DNA from: RECM01 sp047921215
Lineage (GTDB): Bacteria; Bacteroidota; Rhodothermia; Balneolales; Cyclonatronaceae
Assembly (NCBI GenBank): GCA_047921215.1
Contig: JBLRWO010000008.1
Span: forward strand, 46,705 to 110,704
Length of the DNA: 64,000 nucleotides
Direction of reading: 5' to 3'
Both the position numbers and the translations under genes were made by a program. Under the pieces are notes generated by a model. It had not been told where the DNA came from and ran no database searches. It worked only from the letters and a program-made list of their open reading frames with translations. Positions 42,450-51,512 of the stretch are shown here, in pieces (position 1 is the first letter of the stretch; each line of letters opens with the position of its first letter).

Positions 42450-42714
42450 CCCGAACCAATTGACGGGAAAAGATCAGGTTTGGGTGTCAACAAACCAGAT
42501 GTTCATGGGTATCCCGGCAGGGTCACACTGTGGCTGCGGGGGGAATGCACGCAAGGAGTGCCCATTTAAGCTTATAAGAGCTCTTTAAGCCCGGCATCTT
42601 AGCGGATAATACGAGGGGAGACCGTTATTCCGTCGTGGATAAAAGCGATCCATCCGACCCGGCATCCGTCAACGCCGGCAACTTTGGTCCCTGCCATTTG
42701 TGCAGAACGAAAAA

Positions 42715-44496
42715 TCAGACCGGTTTTATCTGTGGTTTCAGCATGATGTGCAGTTCGTCGAGCTGCTTTGTGTCAACCACGTCGGGGCAGTTGTCCATAA
42801 GACTCTGTGCACGCTGGTTTTTGGGAAATGCGATCACGTCGCGCAGGCTCCGGGCGCCGGTAAGCAGCATCACGATGCGGTCGAGGCCCAGGGCAATGCC
42901 ACCGTGCGGCGGCGCACCGTAGCGGAACGCATCAAGCAGGAACCCGAATTTCTCCTGGGCTTCTTCTTCGCCAATTCCAAGCAGTGCAAACATTTTTTTC
43001 TGTAGATCGCGGTCGTGAATACGTATGGATCCGCCGCCGATTTCGCTGCCATTCATCACAATATCGTACGCCCGTGCCCTGATGGCAGACGGGTCGCTTT
43101 CGACAAGGTGCATATCTTCGGGTTTTGGTGACGTAAACGGATGGTGCATGGCAAAGTAGCGGGCCTCTTCGGGATCGTATTCCAGCAGTGGGAAATCGGT
43201 AACCCAGAGCAGGTTGTATTTAGATTCATCGATCAGATCGTACTCGGCAGCCACCATCAGCCGCATCTGACCAAGTTCCTGGTACACCCTGGGTTTTGGT
43301 CCGGCCAGGATCAGGATCAGGTCACCTTTTGCGGCTCCCGAGTGTTTCACCATTTCGAGCGTGGTTTCCTCTGTAACAAATTTGCTGACGCTCGAATAGA
43401 CCTCATCCTCGTTGTTCTTGATGTAGATGAGCCCGCCGGCTCCGGTCTCTTCTTTGGCACGATTGGTGAGGCGGTCCATCACCCCGCGGCCCAGAGAGCC
43501 CAGGCCGGGTACCACGAATCCGATTACCGCACCGCCATCGTTTACGGTTTTGGAAAATACGCGAAACTCGGATCCGGCTACGATATCGGAAAAATCGACA
43601 AAGCGCAGACCAAACCGAAGGTCGGGTTTATCAATACCATAACTGGTAATGGCCTCGCTGTAGGTCATGCGCGGGAACGGGGTTTCCACCTTTACCGCTA
43701 TCGTTTCGCTGAGCACTTCTTTGAGCAGGCCTTCGGTCATTTCGAAGATGTCTTCCTCGTTCACGAAACTCATCTCCACATCGATCTGGGTGAATTCCGG
43801 CTGACGGTCGGCCCTGAGGTCTTCATCCCTGAAGCACTTTACGATCTGAAAATAGCGGTCCATACCTGCGATCATCAGAATCTGCTTGTAGGTTTGCGGG
43901 CTTTGCGGAAGGGCAAAAAACCTGCCCGGATTTACGCGGCTGGGCACGAGGTAGTCTCGGGCGCCTTCCGGGGTGCTGCGCATGAGAACAGGTGTTTCAA
44001 CCTCGGCGAACTGGTTGCGGGTATAGTAGGAGCGAACAACCTGGTAGAGTTTCGACCGGAGCAGCATGTTCTGCTGCATCGCCGGTCTGCGAAGATCGAG
44101 ATAACGGTATTTGAGCCGGATATCCTCATTGGCTTTCAGATCATCCTTAATTTCGAACGGGGGTGTTTCCGAGCGGGAATAGATGGTCAGCTCCATCACG
44201 CGGACTTCAATTTCGCCGGTACCCAGGTTGGGGTTCACGGTTTCGCGGCTGCGTTCCCGCACCACGCCTTTCACACCGATGGCGAATTCCGGGCGCAGCT
44301 GATCGGCGAGGTTGTGGGCTTCGGTGTTGTCCTGGGGCGAAAATACCACCTGGGTTACACCGTAGCGGTCGCGCAGGTCAATAAAAATAACCCCGCCAAG
44401 ATCACGGCGTTTGTCAACCCATCCGTTTAAAATGACTTCGTTAGCTGTTTCTTCTTTCCTGAGTTCTCCGCAGGTATGGGTGCGCTTGAGCGACAT
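42715..44496 (-). CDS. aspS: Aspartyl-tRNA synthetase
   Basis: A 593-residue class II synthetase of bacterial type. An N-terminal OB-fold anticodon domain (HTCGELRKEE, VILNGWVDKRRDLGG) is followed by motif 2 (KCFRDEDLRADRQPEFTQID), a GAD insertion domain, and motif 3 (GGIALGLDRIVMLLTGA). Length is normal. It could be a discriminating AspRS or a non-discriminating one that also charges tRNA-Asn; sequence by eye does not settle this. It is flanked by a 265-base gap on the 3' side with a short imperfect palindrome around 42568-42590. Confidence 0.97.
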   Translation of the reverse strand: MSLKRTHTCGELRKEETANEVILNGWVDKRRDLGGVIFIDLRDRYGVTQVVFSPQDNTEAHNLADQLRPEFAIGVKGVVRERSRETVNPNLGTGEIEVRVMELTIYSRSETPPFEIKDDLKANEDIRLKYRYLDLRRPAMQQNMLLRSKLYQVVRSYYTRNQFAEVETPVLMRSTPEGARDYLVPSRVNPGRFFALPQSPQTYKQILMIAGMDRYFQIVKCFRDEDLRADRQPEFTQIDVEMSFVNEEDIFEMTEGLLKEVLSETIAVKVETPFPRMTYSEAITSYGIDKPDLRFGLRFVDFSDIVAGSEFRVFSKTVNDGGAVIGFVVPGLGSLGRGVMDRLTNRAKEETGAGGLIYIKNNEDEVYSSVSKFVTEETTLEMVKHSGAAKGDLILILAGPKPRVYQELGQMRLMVAAEYDLIDESKYNLLWVTDFPLLEYDPEEARYFAMHHPFTSPKPEDMHLVESDPSAIRARAYDIVMNGSEIGGGSIRIHDRDLQKKMFALLGIGEEEAQEKFGFLLDAFRYGAPPHGGIALGLDRIVMLLTGARSLRDVIAFPKNQRAQSLMDNCPDVVDTKQLDELHIMLKPQIKPV

Positions 44497-44605
44497 TGAA
44501 CGTTCTGCTCCTATTCAGTTAAATTTGGTAATCATTTTTCGCAAAGACAGCAAAAATACATAATCTTCCAACTAATCGCCTGTCCCGATTCTCATTATAA
44601 CCACT

Positions 44606-44947
44606 ATGTTTACACTTTTTTTGGCCGGATTTGCCGCAACCCTGCTAATGACGAGCCTCGCATGGATGGTACAACTGGTTCACTATCCCTGCTTCTGCTA
44701 CATCGAGCCAGCGATATTTCCGGAATTTCACCGGTTTCACAGCAAGCGTATCACCCTGATAGCAGCTCCGCTGATGCTTGCCGAGCTGTGTACGGCCATC
44801 ATCCTGGTGTTCAATCCCGGGTTCATACCCTGCAGCCTGTCTTTACCGGCCCTGTTTCTGATTATCGCCATCTTTGCTGAAACCGCCTTCCGTGTGGTGA
44901 AGAAGCTCCCAGGCGCCGGACTGTGGCGGTTTCTGATGCGACAATAA
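44606..44947 (+). CDS. Small membrane protein of unknown function
   Basis: A 113-residue protein with three predicted transmembrane helices. The segment WMVQLVHYPCFCYIEPAIFPEFHRFHSKRITLIAAPLM resembles a family of four-helix membrane proteins of about 150 residues in Bacteroidota relatives, in which a further helix and a conserved C-terminal NW-type motif follow. Here the protein stops about 40 residues earlier with a basic end, so it may be a shortened or frameshifted copy. No catalytic motif is visible. It stands before the two-component system but is unlikely to belong with it. Confidence 0.5.
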   Translation: MFTLFLAGFAATLLMTSLAWMVQLVHYPCFCYIEPAIFPEFHRFHSKRITLIAAPLMLAELCTAIILVFNPGFIPCSLSLPALFLIIAIFAETAFRVVKKLPGAGLWRFLMRQ

Positions 44948-45065
44948 GCCGCAGGATTGTATCCCCTGTTCCGGTATGCAGTCTTGATTATATCAAAGCG
45001 TTTGTATACCCTTTGATTACGTGTTTTCTCATTAAAATGGATATTTACAGGGGATCCGCAAGCCG

Positions 45066-47027
45066 ATGCAGAACGCAAAATCCAAAGAACGGTTCACCAG
45101 CAGTGACCTGACGAATCTGCTTTCGGCCATATCCACGCTGATCCTTACCGCGGATGACGAAAAAAAAGCCATCGGTCTGGCCTTTGAACGGCTTGGGAGC
45201 TATCTGCCTTCAATCACCATCATCTACTACGAGCGTAGCAGCACTGATGACCCTGATTTTGTCCCTACCGCAATCTGGAGCAGCGGTACAAACGACCTTC
45301 CTTCAGATTCCCATCTAACAGCCGATGAGAATTCGCCATGGTATCAGATGCTTTCGTCCGGCCATTCGGTACGATCGACAGCTGCGAACCGGTACGGGTT
45401 CCCCGGCCATCTTAACAAGGGTGGTAACGTGCTGATGGTTCCGGTTAAAACACACGCCGGACTGCAGTCCTTTATTGGTGTAATCACAGATTCAGGCATT
45501 CAATACAATGAGGATGAATACGGTGTAATTAAAACCCTGTTATGTGCCATCGGCTCCAATCTGCAGAACAGGTCGCTGGAAACAACCCTTAATCGAAGCG
45601 AGGAGCGCTACTATCAGATTTTCAGGAGAAATCCCGCCATCAAGTTCCTCATCGATCCGGATACCGGGCAGATTGTGGATGCCAACCAGGCAGCATGCCA
45701 GTTCTACGGATACAATTACAAGCAGTTTCTCACTGTCAACATCCGGGATATAAACACACTGCCGGCCGATTCAGTGAATGCCCGTATCATGGAAGCGATA
45801 AACAACGGGGGTTCCCTGTTCCATTTTAACCACCGCAAGGCAAACGGGGAGATAAGGGAGGTTGAGGTCTACACCGCGCCGGTACACCTGAGCGGCAAAA
45901 CGCTGCTCTACTCGATCATTCATGATGTAACTGACCGGACACTTGCGCAGGAAAAGCTGCGCATCGGCGAGATGCTCTTCCGGCAGTTTGTATTCAGCAC
46001 CCCGGCGGCTGTGGCCATGTTTGACAACGAGATGAAATACCTGCTCACCAGCAAGCGATGGATCGAGGATTTCAAGATCGGGAGCGCAGCCCTGCAGGGA
46101 ATGAGTCTGTACGATACCTTCGCCGACGTGCCATCGGGCTGGACAAACGTATTTAAAAAAGCCCTTCATGGAGAAACGGCTGTTAACGACGAAGAACGCA
46201 TTGAACTTCCCGACGGATCGAAAGAGTGGATACGCTGGGAGATACAGCCCTGGTACCAGCAGCAGGGGGTGATTGGTGGTATCATCATTTTCACCGAATT
46301 AATTACCGAGAGGAAAAACGCGGCCGAGGCGGAGAAAAATCTTATCCGGCAGAAAGTGCGGCTTGCATCGCGTCTTGAAACCATCGAAGAGGAACGAAGA
46401 AAGATTTCACGCGAGCTGCACGACGGACTCGGACAGATGATGACAGCTGCCGTGATGAACGTGGAGCTCATCGAGAATGCCATCCGTACCCGATCGGGCA
46501 ATCCAATGGAATACGTGGAAAGTGTTAAGAACCTGCTTGACACCACCATACAGGAAGTCAGGAACATTTCGCAGGACCTCCGCCCGGCCATCCTGGATGA
46601 TTTCGGACTCACCCCGGCACTGCGGCTGCTCTGCGAAGATTTTTCAAGGGTATCCGGGATTGATATCTCTTTTGAGACGTTCGATCTTGACAACCGACTG
46701 CCCTCACGGCTGGAAATTACCATTTACCGGATTTGCCAGGAAGCCATCAGTAACATCGTACGGCATGCGGATGCCACAGAGGCGGGCATACATATTTACC
46801 GGCGGGCCAACACAGTACTGGCAGTTATTCAGGACAATGGCAAGGGCTTTGACCGGAACATGATCCGGACCGATCTGTCGCGCATTGGCAGCGGCCTTAC
46901 CAACATTAAGGAGCGGGTTGAGCTGCACAACGGCCGCCTTCAGATTGAAACGGCGCCGGGCAGCGGCATGGAACTGATCATCGAAATCCCGCTTGAACCG
47001 GCACCTGATACAACGGTGCTGAAATGA
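45066..47027 (+). CDS. Cytosolic GAF-PAS-PAS histidine kinase (NarX/DesK type)
   Basis: A 653-residue sensor kinase without transmembrane helices. A GAF-like domain (about residues 15-165) is followed by PAS domains (about 180-300 and 305-425), then the HisKA_3 dimerisation domain with the phospho-acceptor His452 in SRELHDGLGQMMTAAV and a HATPase domain with the N-box QEAISNIVRHAD and G-box DNGKGFDR and GSGLTNIKERVELH. This HPK7-type kinase partners with NarL-type regulators, one of which is encoded 162 bases downstream. The signal it senses is unknown. Confidence 0.9.
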   Translation: MQNAKSKERFTSSDLTNLLSAISTLILTADDEKKAIGLAFERLGSYLPSITIIYYERSSTDDPDFVPTAIWSSGTNDLPSDSHLTADENSPWYQMLSSGHSVRSTAANRYGFPGHLNKGGNVLMVPVKTHAGLQSFIGVITDSGIQYNEDEYGVIKTLLCAIGSNLQNRSLETTLNRSEERYYQIFRRNPAIKFLIDPDTGQIVDANQAACQFYGYNYKQFLTVNIRDINTLPADSVNARIMEAINNGGSLFHFNHRKANGEIREVEVYTAPVHLSGKTLLYSIIHDVTDRTLAQEKLRIGEMLFRQFVFSTPAAVAMFDNEMKYLLTSKRWIEDFKIGSAALQGMSLYDTFADVPSGWTNVFKKALHGETAVNDEERIELPDGSKEWIRWEIQPWYQQQGVIGGIIIFTELITERKNAAEAEKNLIRQKVRLASRLETIEEERRKISRELHDGLGQMMTAAVMNVELIENAIRTRSGNPMEYVESVKNLLDTTIQEVRNISQDLRPAILDDFGLTPALRLLCEDFSRVSGIDISFETFDLDNRLPSRLEITIYRICQEAISNIVRHADATEAGIHIYRRANTVLAVIQDNGKGFDRNMIRTDLSRIGSGLTNIKERVELHNGRLQIETAPGSGMELIIEIPLEPAPDTTVLK

Positions 47028-47189
47028 GGTGATTATACCTTTACGACTTGACAACCGCATAAATTATCGGCACTTTATATAACAATAATCAGGTTAACGT
47101 CTGCTGTATTGCAGAATTGCACCCGGCCGGCAACCTGCCTTTATCTCCGGGTCAAATATGGTTCCTTCACAACGAACCCCTCTGTCGCT

Positions 47190-47840
47190 ATGATAAACGT
47201 ACTTCTTGCCGATGATCACAACATTGTGAGGTATGGTATCTCCAGCATCCTGAATACCTCACCCGACATTAATATAGTAGCGGAGGCATCTGACGGGGTT
47301 GAGGCAGTGAATCTGTTTAAGCAGTACCAGCCGGATGTCTGCATAATCGACATCTCGATGCCCAACATGAACGGACTTGAATCCACGCGCCAGATACTTC
47401 GCGTATCGCCGGGGGCCAGGATCATCATTATGACCATGCACCTGAACGAAGAGTACCTGAACCAGGTGCTCGGTGCGGGTGCAGCGGGGTATCTGCTAAA
47501 AAACACCAACAAGACGGATCTGATCAACAGTATCCGGAGGGTGTACAACGGAGAAAAGGTGTTCAGTACAACCGTATCCGAACTGATGACCCAGAGTTAC
47601 ATCCGTCAGAGCAAAAAACAGGACATCCCGAACAGAAGTGGCACGAAAATTCATCTTACCAGGCGGGAGAATGAGATATTAAAACTGATTGCCGAGGGGC
47701 AGACCAGCCAGGCAATCGCAACCCGGCTTTTCATCAGCCCCAGAACGGTTGACACCCACCGTGCCAACCTGATGCAAAAGCTGAACGCAAAAAATTCGGC
47801 CGCACTGGTCAGATATGCTGTAGAAAACGGATATACCTGA
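47190..47840 (+). CDS. NarL/FixJ-type response regulator
   Basis: A 216-residue regulator. The receiver domain has the acidic pair (DD8-9), phospho-acceptor Asp54 in CIIDISMPNMNG, and Lys in GYLLKNTNK. The C-terminal LuxR-type HTH is at about 150-215 with LTRRENEILKLIAEG, then RTVDTHRANLMQKL. The start is ATG 47190, where the protein begins exactly at the receiver domain; an upstream ATG at 47109 would add 27 residues without family support. It is the likely partner of the upstream kinase. Direct target genes are not identifiable here. Confidence 0.93.
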   Translation: MINVLLADDHNIVRYGISSILNTSPDINIVAEASDGVEAVNLFKQYQPDVCIIDISMPNMNGLESTRQILRVSPGARIIIMTMHLNEEYLNQVLGAGAAGYLLKNTNKTDLINSIRRVYNGEKVFSTTVSELMTQSYIRQSKKQDIPNRSGTKIHLTRRENEILKLIAEGQTSQAIATRLFISPRTVDTHRANLMQKLNAKNSAALVRYAVENGYT

Positions 47841-48098
47841 AAAACGAACACTCCGGATTAATTGCCCTTACGGTGTGATGTTCAGTTACAGCCTCATAAC
47901 CCAAAGCTACTAATTCTATTGACTTGAAATCCGGTTTTTAAAATTTCTACGTAGAATTACGGATACGGAATTACGGGTATTACAGTATTGCCGACTCCGG
48001 TACCGGCGGTTATTTTAAACGTACACAAATGGGGTAATAGCCGTCTGTAGATGATAAATAAGCGCCATGTTCTTGACTGACCGTGGTGCTTTCTTTAT
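47841..48098. other. Intergenic region between response regulator and tRNA-Met
   Basis: No gene found. It holds a 12-base palindrome TTCTACGTAGAA at 47945-47956 and a local duplication (GAATTACGG at 47954 and GGAATTACGG at 47968). Confidence 0.4.
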
Positions 48099-48125
48099 AA
48101 AAAAAGCCGGTCATCCGGACCCGGC
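48099..48125 (-). terminator. Intrinsic terminator after tRNA-Met
   Basis: On the minus strand GCCGG and CCGGC form a stem followed by seven T residues, 31 bases after the 3' end of the tRNA gene. Confidence 0.7.
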
Positions 48126-48156
48126 ATTAAATGAAGAATGGCAAGTTTTGCGAATG

Positions 48157-48230
48157 TAGCGTGGGGCGGACTTGAACCGCCGGCCTCCGGGTTATGAATC
48201 CGACGCTCTAACCAGCTGAGCTACCACGCC
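48157..48230 (-). tRNA. tRNA-Met (CAT anticodon)
   Basis: Minus-strand cloverleaf of 74 bases. The acceptor stem pairs GGCGTGG with CCACGCT (one G-U), the D arm is TAGCTCAGCTGG, the anticodon loop TTCATAA carries CAT, and the T arm has GGTTCAAGTCC. CCA is not encoded. It lacks the initiator features, so it is an elongator Met tRNA or a tRNA-Ile whose CAT is modified to lysidine. Confidence 0.93.
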
Positions 48231-48337
48231 ATCACTTTATTTGTGACAGAACCGTAATATAAGAACTTTTAAAAAAAATTCCCCACAGCCCGGACGTCCT
48301 TTTTTCTGCCGGCCGGCACTAAGGGTCATACAGATGG

Positions 48338-49003
48338 CTATACGGTTCTGTGCCGCCCCAACTTTTCCTTACCGTGCCGTGCGTACTCTTCCTCGCTCAA
48401 TACGGCAAGCCGGTCGAGGGCTTCCTCCACATTTTTCCTGTACCGGCCCAGCATAACCGTATTGATAAACAGTTTTTCGGCCATGGATCCCCACATGGTC
48501 TGACCCAGGTCATAATACACCTGAGCCGTAATCCTTACCTCGTAACGTTGCCCGCTGTCGAGCTCTTTTTTGAGTGTATTGATGGATTTGCTGAAATCAT
48601 TCAGGGGTCCGGTCGTGTATTCGGGTTCGAACCGGCCCTCTTCAAAGACGATGCTCTCCCTGTTGCGCAATTCATAAAGGTCAAGAAACGTCTGAACACT
48701 GAAATCATCAAACAGGAAGGTTACCCGGTTCATTGATCGCCTTTTCTGTGCCATTGACAATGAAAACTGCCGCCTGACCAGCGAATCGGTATGCATGTCG
48801 GCCACCTCAAACACCGATGCGCCCGACAGGCCCATAAACAGTTTTTTCTGCCTGAGTCTCAGTCCGTTATCAACAACCACATCATCGGTGGTATTCTGAA
48901 AAGTAACCGGGGCCCATTTTTCCAGGTTGCCCGTAATACTCGCCATTTTCCATACCACTTCATAAGGTGCATGGATCGTTTTCCTGATCTTGAATTCCAG
49001 CAT
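48338..49003 (-). CDS. SRPBCC-superfamily protein
   Basis: A 221-residue protein with a START/Bet v1-like helix-grip fold of the SRPBCC superfamily. The N-terminal beta strand FKIRKTIHAPYEVVWKMA is characteristic of polyketide-cyclase-like or ligand-binding family members, and LDLYELRNRESIVFEEG and MAEKLFINTVMLGRYRKN are in the C-terminal part. No catalytic residues can be named. These proteins bind hydrophobic ligands. It is cytosolic, alone between tRNA-Met and proS. Confidence 0.72.
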   Translation of the reverse strand: MLEFKIRKTIHAPYEVVWKMASITGNLEKWAPVTFQNTTDDVVVDNGLRLRQKKLFMGLSGASVFEVADMHTDSLVRRQFSLSMAQKRRSMNRVTFLFDDFSVQTFLDLYELRNRESIVFEEGRFEPEYTTGPLNDFSKSINTLKKELDSGQRYEVRITAQVYYDLGQTMWGSMAEKLFINTVMLGRYRKNVEEALDRLAVLSEEEYARHGKEKLGRHRTV

Positions 49004-49154
49004 ATCGCCCTCTTAATTATATACAGCAAAATCTACCATTTTGCCGGCACTCCGTCAAAATTATGTCTGTCCCGAGTTTTAGTCTGCTCTTGAGAAGAAT
49101 TTGTATTAATTTTCGGCCCTTCTGTTTCGACTCATAAAATATTCTAATTAAGCG

Positions 49155-50624
49155 ATGGCAAAAAACATAACCCCCCGTTCAAAAGATTATTCACAGTGGT
49201 ACCTGGACGTAGTGCGTGAAGCCAGGATGGCTGAACACTCGCCGGTCCGGGGTTGTATGGTGATCAAGCCGACCGGCTATGCCATCTGGGAATTCATGCA
49301 GGGCGCCCTCGACCGGATGTTCAAGGAAACCGGGCATCAGAATGCCTATTTCCCGCTGTTCATCCCGAAATCGTTTTTATCGAAAGAGGCTCAGCACGTT
49401 GAAGGCTTTGCCAAGGAATGTGCCGTTGTTACCCACAGCCGGCTTATTAATGCCGACGGGGGTGTTGAAGTGGACCCCTCCTCCAAACTGGAGGAGGAAC
49501 TGATTGTACGGCCTACCTCCGAAACCATTATCTGGGACACGTACCGTGGCTGGATACAGTCGTACCGCGACCTGCCGATTCTGATCAATCAGTGGGCTAA
49601 CGTGGTACGGTGGGAGATGCGCACCCGTCTGTTTCTGCGCACCATGGAATTTCTGTGGCAGGAAGGCCACACCGCCCACGCCACCGAGCAGGAGGCCCTT
49701 GAGGAGACCGAAAAAATGCTCAATGTGTACCGTACCTTTGCCGAGGAGTACATGGCCATGCCGGTAATAACCGGGCTGAAAACCGAAAGCGAGCGTTTTG
49801 CCGGGGCCGTCGAAACGTACTGCATTGAAGCACTGATGCAGGACGGGAAAGCCCTTCAGGCGGGTACATCACACTTCCTGGGTCAGAATTTTGCCAAAGC
49901 GTTCGATGTTACCTTCCAGGACCGCGACGGTGAGCTGAAGCACGTATGGGCCACAAGCTGGGGGGCTTCGACCAGGCTTATCGGCGGGCTGATCATGACC
50001 CACTCCGACGACAACGGGCTTGTTCTGCCGCCCAGACTGGCGCCGGTACAGATTGTGATCGTACCCATCTGGCGCAACGACGAAGAGCAGGCACGTGTAC
50101 TCGACTATGCAAAGGAGCTATTCAGGGAGCTAGCCGGCAAGGGCATCCGCGTGAAGCTTGACGACCGCGACCAGTACAAACCGGGCTGGAAGTTCGCCCA
50201 GCATGAGGTTGAGGGTGTGCCCCTGCGCGTGGCCGTTGGGCCAAGGGATGTGGAAAACGGAAAAGTTGAAGCGGCAAGGCGCGACACCCTGGAAAAACAG
50301 ATCATGGACCGCAACGAGTTCGTGCAGACGGCAGAGGCCCTGCTGGAACGTATACAGGCAGACCTGCTGGAACGTGCCAGGAAGTTCATGGAGGATTCCA
50401 CCAGCCACGTGGAGACGTACGAAGCGTTCAAACAGGTATTAAACGACAAGGGCGGTCTCATCTATGCCCACTGGGACGGGACCCCGGAAACCGAGGCCCG
50501 GATCAAGGAGGAGACCAAAGCAACCATCCGCTGCATCCCGAACGAATACGATTCCGGTGCCGGCAGTTGCATGGTTACCGGCAGGCCATCAGCCAAAAAA
50601 GTACTTTTTGCAAGGTCGTACTGA
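49155..50624 (+). CDS. proS: Prolyl-tRNA synthetase (archaeal/eukaryal type)
   Basis: A 489-residue class II synthetase. It lacks the large INS editing insertion of the bacterial-type enzyme and ends with the aromatic KVLFARSY tail, as in the archaeal/eukaryal-type ProRS also used by Bacteroidota relatives. Motifs include PTSETIIWDTYRGWIQSY, then RWEMRTRLFLRTMEFLWQEG (motif 2) and WGASTRLIGGLIMTH (motif 3). It charges tRNA-Pro with proline. The next gene starts inside its stop codon (TGATG), so they are likely co-translated. Confidence 0.97.
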   Translation: MAKNITPRSKDYSQWYLDVVREARMAEHSPVRGCMVIKPTGYAIWEFMQGALDRMFKETGHQNAYFPLFIPKSFLSKEAQHVEGFAKECAVVTHSRLINADGGVEVDPSSKLEEELIVRPTSETIIWDTYRGWIQSYRDLPILINQWANVVRWEMRTRLFLRTMEFLWQEGHTAHATEQEALEETEKMLNVYRTFAEEYMAMPVITGLKTESERFAGAVETYCIEALMQDGKALQAGTSHFLGQNFAKAFDVTFQDRDGELKHVWATSWGASTRLIGGLIMTHSDDNGLVLPPRLAPVQIVIVPIWRNDEEQARVLDYAKELFRELAGKGIRVKLDDRDQYKPGWKFAQHEVEGVPLRVAVGPRDVENGKVEAARRDTLEKQIMDRNEFVQTAEALLERIQADLLERARKFMEDSTSHVETYEAFKQVLNDKGGLIYAHWDGTPETEARIKEETKATIRCIPNEYDSGAGSCMVTGRPSAKKVLFARSY

Positions 50625-51253
50625 TGACGGCATCCGAAAAGATATCATCCCATATCTCCATCCTGCTGAACCCGTTCTTTCTCTCACCATTGCTGTTTAT
50701 TCTGCTGGCATCGCAAATGTCGGTGACAGCATTTGAAACCGCGCTTGTTGTATCAATGGCCATACTGTTTTACACAGTGCTGCCGCTATTCATATTGTAC
50801 GGGTTTAAACGCAGGAAACTTATTATCAGTTACGATGTACCGGTGAGGAGCAACCGGAACAAGCCTTTTGTACTGGGGCTCTGTTCCTATGCGCTGGGTC
50901 TCGCCGTATTCGTTTTGCTTCCTTTCCAGAGCGCATGGATCTACGCTGCAATCAGCGCGGCCATGCTTGTAAACGGCGGTCTGTCTGCACTCATCAATCT
51001 GATCTGGAAAATCAGCATGCACGCAAACGGGATCGCATCCTTTTCGGCCGGATTGCTGTTTCTGACCGCTGCCGGATTTCTGGATCCGCTGCCGGGATAC
51101 CCGGTGGTTCTGTCTGTTCTGCTTTTCCTGGTAACTGCCGCCGTAACCGGGGCCAGGATCATACTAAAAGCCCATACCCCGGGCCAGGCTGTTGGTGGTG
51201 CATTTTTCGGCTGGCTGCTCACCACCGGGCAATTATGGCTCTATCTGCAGTGA
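50624..51253 (+). CDS. PAP2-like integral membrane protein
   Basis: A 209-residue protein with five or six transmembrane helices. The segment KISMHANGIASFSAG followed by HTPGQAVGGAFFGW resembles the His-containing motifs of membrane PAP2-related proteins in Bacteroidota, but the full phosphatase signature is not present, so catalysis is uncertain. The ATG overlaps the proS stop by one base, giving translational coupling, although there is no known functional link. Function unknown. Confidence 0.6.
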   Translation: MTASEKISSHISILLNPFFLSPLLFILLASQMSVTAFETALVVSMAILFYTVLPLFILYGFKRRKLIISYDVPVRSNRNKPFVLGLCSYALGLAVFVLLPFQSAWIYAAISAAMLVNGGLSALINLIWKISMHANGIASFSAGLLFLTAAGFLDPLPGYPVVLSVLLFLVTAAVTGARIILKAHTPGQAVGGAFFGWLLTTGQLWLYLQ

Positions 51254-51285
51254 TGGGGTCCTGAGACAGCAGACAACGGCATGCT

Positions 51286-51413
51286 GGTAGTAATTTCGCC
51301 CCTTCGGGCAACACTGTTTTGGATGTGACAAGCAACTTGACACCGGTAGCCCCTAATTTTGCCCCGAACGGGCAACACTATTCTGGATGTGACAAGCAAC
51401 TTGTCATCGGTAG
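51286..51413. repeat. Tandem duplicate of a REP-like hairpin element
   Basis: Two copies of about 59 and 64 bases, bounded by GGTAG (51286, 51345, 51409), each with a CCC/GGG hairpin, then CAACACTGTTTTGGATGTGA (copy 1) or the matching CAACACTATTCTGGATGTGA (copy 2), then CAAGCAACTTG. An inverted third copy lies at 54653-54693. It lies between the PAP2-like and NAD(P)HX-repair genes. Confidence 0.7.
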
Positions 51414-51512
51414 CATTCCAAAAGTATTGAGCATGTTCAGAAAAGTGATTCAAAATCATTTACATTAAAACTCACCAGCGTGTTTAACAAATTGCAGAGC
51501 ACCAGGAAAGCC

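Noticed and set aside
42568..42590. Imperfect palindrome GCTTATAAGAGCTCTTTAAGC after aspS
   Set aside because: One-base imperfection, no T-run, and unclear relation to any gene; noted only.
43141..44430. Plus-strand ORF of 429 residues
   Set aside because: Antisense to aspS; no recognisable protein features.
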